Shown here in pieces: positions 1 to 5,811 of a DNA stretch of 14,484 nt; the first letter of the stretch is position 1, and each line of letters starts with the position of its first letter. Location: NCBI GenBank assembly GCA_005882415.1, contig VBAE01000099.1:1-14484 (forward strand). Reading direction: 5' to 3'. The notes beneath the pieces are model-generated. The model searched no databases, was not told where the DNA came from, and was given only the letters and a program-made list of their open reading frames with translations. The position numbers and the translations under genes were made by a program. This DNA comes from Alphaproteobacteria bacterium. Lineage in GTDB: Bacteria; Pseudomonadota; Alphaproteobacteria; Sphingomonadales; Sphingomonadaceae.

Positions 1-599
1 GCGCCGACAAGATTAGGGGCGTCGAGCCGAGACAGCGGTTTGTCACCGAACAGGAATGGCAGACGATCCTTGCCACCTGTGAACGTATCGAAGGGGAGCA
101 GGAGGAGAAGCGCGAGCAGACGCCGCAACGGATCAGGGGCTGGCTTCGGCACTATGTGGCATGGGCCTATAACTCTGGAATGCGACGGGCGGAGATTCTT
201 GCGCTCACTTGGGATAATGTGCGGACCGTCGATGCCGAACACACCGTGGTCGAGGTGCTCAACTCCAAGAACGGCAAATCGCGCTTCGTTAGTTGCACGG
301 CGGAAATGCGGTCGATCCTTGAGGCGCTGGAAAAGCTGGATCGAGCGGAGGGCGACAATCGGCTCTTCCCTGTGTCGATCACCACGTTGAAACGCGCCTT
401 GACGGCGCTGTGGAAGGCAACGGGGTTGAAGGACGTGCGGCTTCACGATCTCCGGCGCAGCCATGCCACGATCCTGATCGGCAAGGGCGTGGACGTTCGC
501 ACGGTGGCGGGGCGCCTCGGCCATTCCGGCACGGCGATGCTTGCCAAGCACTACGCTGTGGACCGTGGTGACAAGGAAGCCGCAGCGGCGTTCGGATGA
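1..599 (+). CDS. Tyrosine recombinase/integrase, C-terminal catalytic part (5' truncated by window edge)
   Basis: Site-specific recombinase of the phage integrase family, which would insert or excise the element by a covalent phosphotyrosine intermediate. The frame is open from base 3, so the N-terminal part lies outside the window. About 198 codons are visible. The catalytic residues can be placed: first Arg in SGMRRAEIL (codon 183-185), His and Arg of HDLRR (444-446 and 453-455), His in GRLGHSG (522-524) and the nucleophilic Tyr in KHYAV (552-554). The stop is TGA at 597-599, and the protein ends 15 residues after the Tyr, as is usual. The spacing of these boxes matches the family, so the visible part looks intact and active. 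It lies upstream of an AlpA-like gene in the same orientation, a common arrangement at the end of integrative elements. I cannot assign a subfamily or target site. Confidence 0.93.
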   Translation, partial: ADKIRGVEPRQRFVTEQEWQTILATCERIEGEQEEKREQTPQRIRGWLRHYVAWAYNSGMRRAEILALTWDNVRTVDAEHTVVEVLNSKNGKSRFVSCTAEMRSILEALEKLDRAEGDNRLFPVSITTLKRALTALWKATGLKDVRLHDLRRSHATILIGKGVDVRTVAGRLGHSGTAMLAKHYAVDRGDKEAAAAFG

Positions 600-628
600 T
601 CCGCGAAGCGAAAGCGGAGCCTAGTTTC

Positions 629-646
629 AGTCTAGCAAAGTCTAGC
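629..646. repeat. Tandem 8-bp direct repeat, candidate excisionase/integrase site
   Basis: AGTCTAGC occurs at 629-636 and again at 639-646, so the period is exactly 10 bp, about one helical turn. The pair is also bracketed by CAGTC (628-632) and GACTG (648-652), an inverted repeat. The site begins 30 bp after the integrase stop codon. Tandem short repeats in helical phase are typical of binding sites for small excisionase/AlpA proteins or integrase arm domains, and an AlpA-like gene lies 200 bp downstream. The repeat is seen directly. The binding role is inference. Confidence 0.45.
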
Positions 647-679
647 GGACTGGCCTCGCTGCCTGCCCCCGACAGGGCA

Positions 680-789
680 ACAAATCCGTTTTTCCTTGAC
701 AAATCCGCCGTTTTCGGATATAATCGCGGTATGGATAGAGGGGTTCTCCCTTCCCCATAACCTCACGAACCAGAGCAAATCCACCGTTT
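680..789. repeat. CAAATCC repeats around the promoter, possible operators or iterons
   Basis: ACAAATCCG occurs at 680-688 and 699-707, 19 bp apart. The second copy overlaps the -35 box. A third related copy, CAAATCC followed by ACCGTTT, lies at 776-789 in the 5' untranslated region and matches 700-713 at 13 of 14 positions. Repeats that overlap the -35 element and recur downstream suggest binding by a repressor such as the AlpA-like product. They could also be iterons for the polymerase-like protein encoded downstream. The repeats are seen directly and the role is inferred. Confidence 0.5.
696..724 (+). promoter_or_regulatory. Perfect consensus sigma70-type promoter
   Basis: TTGACA at 696-701 and TATAAT at 719-724 are separated by exactly 17 bp, so both hexamers match the consensus at all six positions. 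Transcription would begin near base 731 and give an untranslated leader of roughly 110 bases before the AlpA-like gene. Alphaproteobacterial promoters usually match more weakly, so this one should be strong unless repressed. A direct repeat overlaps its -35 box. Confidence 0.88.
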
Positions 790-804
790 CGAAGCCGGGC
801 TTCG
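790..804. repeat. 7+1+7 inverted repeat in the leader
   Basis: CGAAGCC (790-796), a central G, then GGCTTCG (798-804) form a perfect inverted repeat. It lies between the predicted transcription start near 731 and the ribosome binding site at 831-835. It could be a protein operator or a small RNA hairpin with a 3-base loop. It lacks a following T run, so it is not an intrinsic terminator. Confidence 0.4.
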
Positions 805-841
805 CAGCGGTGTATTCGCTCGTCCCAATAAGGAGAAGCTC

Positions 842-1042
842 ATGTCAATTGAGCCGGAATTTTTTACCGACAAGGACATTGCCCGCAAACTGAATCTGTC
901 ACCGTCATGGGTGCGGGGACAGCGGCACAAACGATCCAAGGGGATGCCCCATATCCTCGACGTGGATGCCAGATACATCGGGAGCTGCCCCCGTTATGTG
1001 AGGGCTGAAATCGACGCCTTCGTTGCCGCTATTGCGGGTTAA
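842..1042 (+). CDS. AlpA/excisionase-like small helix-turn-helix protein
   Basis: A 66-residue DNA-binding protein. The N-terminal half reads as a MerR/AlpA-type winged helix: FFTDKDIARKLNLSPSWVRG (residues 7-26) fits a helix-turn-helix in which the second helix follows LNLS. The C-terminal VRAEIDAFVAAI resembles the closing helix of excisionase-type proteins, where it usually follows a short basic wing. The start is supported by AGGAG at 831-835, six bases upstream of the ATG. Small proteins of this kind next to an integrase act as excisionases, as regulators of integrase or replication genes, or both. It is the first gene after the consensus promoter, and the polymerase-like gene begins 5 bp after its stop, so the two are almost certainly co-transcribed. 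The family call is by pattern only; the exact role is not shown by the sequence. Confidence 0.7.
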   Translation: MSIEPEFFTDKDIARKLNLSPSWVRGQRHKRSKGMPHILDVDARYIGSCPRYVRAEIDAFVAAIAG

Positions 1043-1047
1043 GGCGG

Positions 1048-2481
1048 ATGTTCCATGACAAGACGATGCTGGAGGCGGGTTTTCCCGCCTCCCCAGCCCC
1101 TGTGGACGCTCTACAGGCGTTCGCGGAGTTCGATGCGTTCCCAGATGCCCATGATCGGCGTGACGGCTCCAGCGCCTTCCTACCGCCCAAGGGAGTGTGG
1201 TTTGATGAGGGATTCGATCTCCGCGATCCCGAAGGGGGCGAGCTGACACAAATAGCCCTGGGCGCGATTGCAGCCGTTGAAACCCGCATTCGTCAAAGGC
1301 GCGGGCCGGATGCGGCTAACCATCGCATCCTCGTTCGCAAACTTTTGGCCAACGGGCTGCGTTGCTTCTACTACCGCAACCCTTCGCTAGTCGCCTGTCA
1401 ACGCAGGCACGATAGCTACAAGGACAAGCCCCACCAATGGCTCAGCGGCAAGGGCATGGCCAGCGCCACCGACCTATTGGCGAAGGCGGGCTTGATCGAG
1501 CTGTCGGTTGGCAAGTCCGGCACGGCATCGACCTACAGCGTAACCCAAGACCTGCTCTTCATGACGCTGGACGCGGGCGTGACCGAAAGGAGTCTCACCC
1601 ACAGATTGCCCCCGGAACGGCTCGTTAGGCTCTATTGGACCAACAGCGAAGATGGGCTGCTTTTGAATTACGAGCCTACGGCGGAGACGTGCCAATGGAC
1701 GGCCATTCTGGACGACTACAACGCCTTCATCGCGCAGCAGGAAATTGGACTGAACCTGTCGGATAGCGAAGCGGCGAGGCTCACAGCCCGGATGAACGAA
1801 TGGCAGAGAAAGGGCTTGCCTCGCCTCATTCAGCCCGAGCTGATCCACACGGACCTGTATCGCCAATTTAACAATAGCTCGTTCGAGCAGGGCGGCCGGC
1901 TCTACGGCGGATGGTGGATCAACTGCCCCAGCGATTTGCGGCGATGGATCACGATCAACGAAAAGCCGACAGCCGAACTCGACTATTCAGGCTGCGCCAT
2001 CCGGATGCTCTATCACGAGCGGGGCCTTGAATGTGAAGGCGATCCCTATCTTCTGGCACCCGTTGCGGCCTTTGAAGCGGCGCAAGGCCACCCGCTAGGA
2101 CACTACCGGGAGGCCATCAAGAAATTGACGCAGACCCGCATCAACGGACGGGAACGGGACAAGGACATGATGTGCGACCTGCCCAGCGGTCGTTCATTCT
2201 CTCCCCGCTTTACGCGGGATCAGGTCGTGCGGATGATCGAGGAGAAGCACGCTGCCATTGCCGATGCGTTCGGCTCCGGTGCGGGGATATGGCTTCAACG
2301 CAAGGACTCTGATCTCGCATTGGCTATCATCACGAACTTGAGCGACAAGGGCATAGCAGCCCTTCCTGTCCATGATGCCTTTATCGTTGATGCTGACCAC
2401 AAAGAAGAACTAAAACATGAAATGATTAGATCGTATCAGCAGATGTTTGGTTTTAGTCCAGTCATCAAGCAATCTTATTAG
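1048..2481 (+). CDS. Family A (PolI/T7-like) polymerase-related protein, probable element replication protein
   Basis: A 477-residue protein whose second half follows the palm and fingers motifs of family A polymerases in the right order. GGRLYGG (282-288) matches the GR motif before the palm. ELDYSGCAIRMLY (motif A, D312) is followed by DPY at 332-334, where PolI has its DIH. REAIK (R354, K358) fits the RxxxK of motif B. LQRKDSDLA (416-424) precedes PVHDAFIVD (motif C, H442 and D443). Residues about 90-170 look like a winged-helix DNA-binding domain, with ATDLLAKAGLIEL and a following wing. No proofreading or 5' nuclease domain is seen, and at 477 residues it is much shorter than PolI (about 930). 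The start is the first ATG, 5 bp after the preceding gene, with AAGG just upstream. The natural reading is a replication protein of the integrated element. Whether it makes DNA or RNA cannot be told here. Confidence 0.72.
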   Translation: MFHDKTMLEAGFPASPAPVDALQAFAEFDAFPDAHDRRDGSSAFLPPKGVWFDEGFDLRDPEGGELTQIALGAIAAVETRIRQRRGPDAANHRILVRKLLANGLRCFYYRNPSLVACQRRHDSYKDKPHQWLSGKGMASATDLLAKAGLIELSVGKSGTASTYSVTQDLLFMTLDAGVTERSLTHRLPPERLVRLYWTNSEDGLLLNYEPTAETCQWTAILDDYNAFIAQQEIGLNLSDSEAARLTARMNEWQRKGLPRLIQPELIHTDLYRQFNNSSFEQGGRLYGGWWINCPSDLRRWITINEKPTAELDYSGCAIRMLYHERGLECEGDPYLLAPVAAFEAAQGHPLGHYREAIKKLTQTRINGRERDKDMMCDLPSGRSFSPRFTRDQVVRMIEEKHAAIADAFGSGAGIWLQRKDSDLALAIITNLSDKGIAALPVHDAFIVDADHKEELKHEMIRSYQQMFGFSPVIKQSY

Positions 2482-2526
2482 CAATCTCTCGTTTAAGGGA
2501 GCCGGTAAGGGCGCTTCCTAGCTTCG

Positions 2527-2793
2527 CTACTTGATTAGCATTAGCTTGGCGATTGCTGTCCGCAAGCGCGTTGCCCGCCTCGGCGGCAGTCTATCACCTA
2601 GTCCGATCCGGTGGACATCAAGCAGGTCGAAGCCGGATCGGATTCTTTCCAGAGTCACACGACGGTCAATGTGGCGGTCAGCCGGGCCGGGCAGGTCAAG
2701 CCTCCATTGGCCACCATCATCCATCCGCAAGGCGTAGCCTCGCCGTGTCCAGCATAGGGTGCCGGTGAGAACATGCTGGGTGCCGCGAGGCAT
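2527..2793 (-). CDS. DUF5818-like small protein
   Basis: An 88-residue protein beginning MPRGTQHVLTGTLC. I recognise this pattern from memory as the DUF5818 family, common in sphingomonads: an N-terminal HVLTGxL strand, then RRGYALRMD, WRLDLP, DRRVTLERIRSGFDLLDVHRIG. The body (residues 7-66) reads as a small beta-barrel of OB type, with alternating strands. The reading frame continues upstream, but ATG at 2793 is preferred because GGTGGAGGAGA lies directly before it and the family starts here. The last 20 residues are basic and lack similarity I can recall. The gene is divergent from the XRE regulator and convergent with the polymerase-like gene, whose stop is 45 bp away. No function is established, and I do not propose one. 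Confidence 0.75.
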   Translation of the reverse strand: MPRGTQHVLTGTLCWTRRGYALRMDDGGQWRLDLPGPADRHIDRRVTLERIRSGFDLLDVHRIGLGDRLPPRRATRLRTAIAKLMLIK

Positions 2794-2804
2794 TCTCCTC
2801 CACC
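2794..2804 (-). promoter_or_regulatory. Ribosome binding site that fixes the DUF5818-like start
   Basis: On the minus strand the sequence GGTGGAGGAGA directly precedes the ATG at 2793. This strong Shine-Dalgarno match argues for translation starting here rather than at a start further upstream in the same frame (up to 2943), which would overlap the divergent XRE gene. Confidence 0.7.
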
Positions 2805-2833
2805 TTCTGAGCACTGCCTTCGACCAGCTGGCG

Positions 2834-2839
2834 TATAAT
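2834..2839 (+). promoter_or_regulatory. Possible -10 element for the XRE gene
   Basis: TATAAT stands 42 bp before the XRE start codon. No convincing -35 hexamer is found at 15-19 bp upstream, so this is only a weak candidate. A second near-match, TATAGT at 2871-2876, is too close to the ATG unless the message is almost leaderless. The 88-bp gap between the divergent starts must hold promoters for both genes. Confidence 0.3.
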
Positions 2840-2881
2840 AGCCGTGGACTGAAAGTCATCATCCATTGCCTATAGTGGCAG

Positions 2882-3114
2882 ATGGAGGAGCAGGCGCTGC
2901 TACAGGAGCTGGGAACGAGGATAAGAGCGCAGCGCAAGCGCATCGGCCTGACGCAGGAAGCCCGGGCCTTAGCCGCGAACGTGGATCGCTCGTACTACTG
3001 GGCCGTGGAGCGGGGGGGGAGCGCAACATCACCTTCACGGTCCTTTGCCACCTCTGCATCGCCCTTCAATGCGATGTAGCAACGCTGACCGAGGCGCTGC
3101 CACCCGGAGCATGA
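2882..3114 (+). pseudogene. XRE-family helix-turn-helix regulator with a frameshift in a G8 tract
   Basis: A small transcriptional regulator of the XRE/Cro type. LLQELGTRIRAQRKRIGLTQ (residues 6-25) and ANVDRSYYWAVERG (32-45) form helices 1 to 4 of the helix-turn-helix. The frame then meets eight G at 3012-3019. Read straight through, the protein ends at 3079 (65 residues) with an unrelated tail. The expected continuation, GERNITFTVLCHLCIALQCD, lies in another frame and runs to the TGA at 3112-3114. Six G would give the canonical ERGERNIT junction and a 76-residue protein, and nine G would also restore the frame. The ATG at 2882 is the first possible start, since an in-frame TAG lies at 2873-2875. 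No clear ribosome binding site is seen. The gene may be phase-variable, broken or misread. It ends 6 bp from the end of the convergent defence operon. Confidence 0.78.
3012..3019. repeat. Homopolymeric G8 tract inside the XRE gene
   Basis: Eight consecutive G lie at the codons just after the GAG of the VERG motif. Tracts of this length are prone to slipped-strand mispairing and to sequencing error. Lengths of six or nine G restore the conserved reading frame, while eight G does not. Confidence 0.9.
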
Positions 3115-3120
3115 TCGGAA

Positions 3121-5811
3121 TTAGGTTGCGCTAACCCGAAACTGACTATCGAGGAACTCAAGCGACATGTTCTCGGCGATGGCGTCGTGCGGGATCAGCA
3201 GATAGTGCCACGGCTTCCCGCCATATGTTTCGGCATGTTCGGTCGCCCAGGCACACCATTGGACGGCCACATCCCGCTTCGCCAGCACGTCTTTGTCCTG
3301 CATCTGCGTGGCCATCTTCGGCTCCAGCATGAGGATGCGATCCGTGGTCTCCGCCACGAAATCGGGCTGGTATTCGAGGTGGTCATGGCCGCTGCGGTAG
3401 AACATCTGAAACTGACCCTTAGCAGGCCGCAACCACTTCAGTGATTCCCGCTCGAGGATGACCGCCAGCTTGCGCTCAGAATCCGAATGGAACTTGGTAA
3501 CCGTCGAGAGGCATTTGCTGAACCCGCCGAACAGATAACGGGCCATATTGCTCTTGTCAGCGGGCGGCACGCGGTAATCGAGCGGCGCCTCACGCAGCGC
3601 GGTGTAGGCGCTTTCCCTCAGCTCGGTGAAGCCCTGCCGCACCTCGTGATGATATTCGACCGTATCGTCTTTCCAGAAATGGTCCTGCATCTGCGCGTGG
3701 ACGGCGCGGGCAATCTCGCGCTGATGCAGCGCCAGCACCTGTCCCGCGTCCTTGTCCGAAAGGTAGGTTAGCAGGTGACTCACGACCTGCCCCGCCAGCT
3801 CGTAGAGCAAGTCGGCATGTTCGTCATAGGCGATGTCCGGGAAGTCGATGAGGCCGCCGACCACATAATCTTCAAGCCGACGCTCCAGCAGATTGCCTTG
3901 TGACAAACCGATCACATCAACCTGATCTGTCCGCAAATGCTTCGCCCACAATTCCTCGCTGGGCGCGGGATAGCGCATCCCCGACAGGTCGAGCGTGAAC
4001 GGCTTGAAACCCGCCTTCACCTCGCCTTTCGGCATTACGGTAATCCGGGGAATGTCGATGGTGCGATCCGCCATCAACTTCGCGGTGGCCGCGATCACCG
4101 CCGCCATATCGGGCGCAGGCTTGGTGACCCCATCCAGCTCCATCTGAGCGGGCTGATATTGGCTCTGCACCTCGCGGACGATCTGCTCCTGCACGTCGGG
4201 GCGCGACAGGTAGGACACGCTCGGCACCTTGTCCGGTTCTCTGGCAAGCTTGCGAAACGCATCGTAGGCGAGTCGTGCGACGCGCATCTCATCAGGGTCG
4301 GTGAACGCCGGGATTGGCGGAGGGCCAGCCGACGCCGCACCGTCTGCCGACTGCGCAGTTTGAAAACCAAGGCTGCTCAAAATGGTCGGTGCAGAAACCA
4401 CGGTCACGGTCTTTCGGGCAAAGTCCGCCTCATCGAGCACCAGTTGCTTGAGGCGGATGGGCGAATTGGGATTGTTCGCCTCGTCCACGATCTCTTGAAA
4501 TCGGTCATGGGCGACGATGTTGAGGCGATCGACAGCAGTCACGCCGGTACGCTTGCCGTAGGGAAGGCGAAGCCCGCGGCCGATGCTTTGCTCGATCAGA
4601 GTGCGGGCGTTAGCCGCGCGGAGCGGGATGATCGTGTAGAGGTTGGTCACGTCCCAACCCTCTTTCAGCATGTTGACGTGAATGACTATCTCGACCGGAT
4701 TGTCGTTTTGCTCGACCGTCAGCAGCTTCGCGACTGTCTCCTCTTCCTTCACGCTGGAATCGACCTGGATCACCTTGTCTGCGTAGCGGCCTTGGAAAAA
4801 GCCATCTGACTGGATCAGGCTCATCAGCTCAGCGGCATGGGTCGTGTCGCGGGCGATGACGAGGACGAACGGCTTGACGATCCGCTCGCCATTTTCACGG
4901 GCGTAGGTCTCAAGATCGACCTTGACGCTCTCGTGGAGTCGAACGCCGTCCTCCAGCTTCACCGTCTGGATCGCCTGGAGCGATTTCCCGGCCGGGTTGA
5001 AGTCGCGCCGGGTGACGACGGCGGGCTCCTTGACGAAGCCGTCCTCCATCGCACGGGCGAGCGGATAATCAAAAATGACGTTGCTGAACGGCACCAGCCC
5101 GCGCGGGCCTTCCACGAACGGGGTGGCTGTCAGCTCAAGGCCAAGCACCGGCTTCAGTTCGTTGATCGCGCGCATTCCAGCGGTAGCGCGATAGCGGTGC
5201 GACTCGTCCATGAGCAGCACCAGGTCCGACAGGCTCCCCAGATAGTCGAAATAGCTCTCGCCGATCTCCTCGCGGAAGGAGCGGATACGCGGGGATCGGC
5301 CGCCGCGCACCTCGGATGAGATTTTGGCGATGTTGAAGATATTGATTGTAGTCGGGAAAAGCTGCCCGCCCGATGCAATTTGCCGCTCGTAGGTTTCACC
5401 GGTCGTCAGCACGGGGGGAGAAATGGCAAACTCGGATATGCCCCTGAAGACGTATTTCGGCGTATTCGGTGTGAAATCGGCGATCAGCTTGTTGTAGATG
5501 GTGAGGTTCGGCGCGAGCACGAAGAAGTTGTTGATGCCGTGCGCCAGCTTCAAATAGGCGATGAACGCGCCCATCAGGCGCGTCTTGCCGACGCCGGTCG
5601 CGAGGGCGAAGCAGAGCGAGGGAAAGTCCCGCTCGAAATCCACCAAGAGGGGAAACTCGTTCCTGACGATCTCAAGCGCAGCGGCGAGATCGACGGCTTT
5701 GCTCGGCGGCACAATCTCGGTGACGCGATCTAGGATCTCGAGGCTGCGCCGTTGCGGCGGGCGGAGGCTGAGGCGGCCGGCGATAGCATTTACATGACGA
5801 AGATTGCTCAC
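3121..5811 (-). CDS. Type III restriction Res-like helicase-nuclease
   Basis: An 896-residue SF2 translocase/endonuclease, close to the usual length of type III Res subunits (roughly 900-1000). Helicase motifs in order: Walker A ATGVGKTR (71-78), motif II MDESH (201-205), motif III TATPF (228-232), motif V LKEGWDV (382-388) and motif VI QSIGRGLRLP (408-417). The C-terminal domain has a PD-(D/E)xK nuclease core, with PD at 816-817 and E830-P-K832, so both ATPase and nuclease centres look intact. In type III systems Res joins the Mod methyltransferase, uses ATP to move or switch on DNA, and cuts unmodified sites. Start is GTG at 5811, overlapping the stop of the Mod-like gene in GTGA, so translation is probably coupled. 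It is the last gene of the operon and converges on the XRE gene with no visible terminator between. Confidence 0.92.
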   Translation of the reverse strand: MSNLRHVNAIAGRLSLRPPQRRSLEILDRVTEIVPPSKAVDLAAALEIVRNEFPLLVDFERDFPSLCFALATGVGKTRLMGAFIAYLKLAHGINNFFVLAPNLTIYNKLIADFTPNTPKYVFRGISEFAISPPVLTTGETYERQIASGGQLFPTTINIFNIAKISSEVRGGRSPRIRSFREEIGESYFDYLGSLSDLVLLMDESHRYRATAGMRAINELKPVLGLELTATPFVEGPRGLVPFSNVIFDYPLARAMEDGFVKEPAVVTRRDFNPAGKSLQAIQTVKLEDGVRLHESVKVDLETYARENGERIVKPFVLVIARDTTHAAELMSLIQSDGFFQGRYADKVIQVDSSVKEEETVAKLLTVEQNDNPVEIVIHVNMLKEGWDVTNLYTIIPLRAANARTLIEQSIGRGLRLPYGKRTGVTAVDRLNIVAHDRFQEIVDEANNPNSPIRLKQLVLDEADFARKTVTVVSAPTILSSLGFQTAQSADGAASAGPPPIPAFTDPDEMRVARLAYDAFRKLAREPDKVPSVSYLSRPDVQEQIVREVQSQYQPAQMELDGVTKPAPDMAAVIAATAKLMADRTIDIPRITVMPKGEVKAGFKPFTLDLSGMRYPAPSEELWAKHLRTDQVDVIGLSQGNLLERRLEDYVVGGLIDFPDIAYDEHADLLYELAGQVVSHLLTYLSDKDAGQVLALHQREIARAVHAQMQDHFWKDDTVEYHHEVRQGFTELRESAYTALREAPLDYRVPPADKSNMARYLFGGFSKCLSTVTKFHSDSERKLAVILERESLKWLRPAKGQFQMFYRSGHDHLEYQPDFVAETTDRILMLEPKMATQMQDKDVLAKRDVAVQWCAWATEHAETYGGKPWHYLLIPHDAIAENMSLEFLDSQFRVSAT

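Noticed and set aside
664..693. Possible intrinsic terminator after the integrase (TGCCC/GGGCA stem at 664-679, then T5 at 689-693)
   Set aside because: The stem is only five pairs and the T run starts nine bases after it, so termination is doubtful.
1474..1866. A minus-strand open frame inside the polymerase-like gene
   Set aside because: It is a shadow of the winged-helix and linker region, with no start signal or recognisable family.
2482..2526. Possible shared terminator between the convergent polymerase-like and DUF5818-like genes
   Set aside because: CTCTC (2486-2490) and GGGAG (2497-2501) make only a weak five-pair stem with one wobble and no T run.
3937..4809. A long + strand open frame (290 codons) opposite the Res gene
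   Set aside because: It is antisense to well-conserved helicase motifs, is rich in Arg, His and Leu as expected of a shadow frame in GC-rich DNA, and has no recognisable domain.
4837..5319. A second + strand open frame opposite the Res helicase core
   Set aside because: It mirrors the Walker and DEAD-box region of Res, and no ribosome binding site or family pattern supports it.
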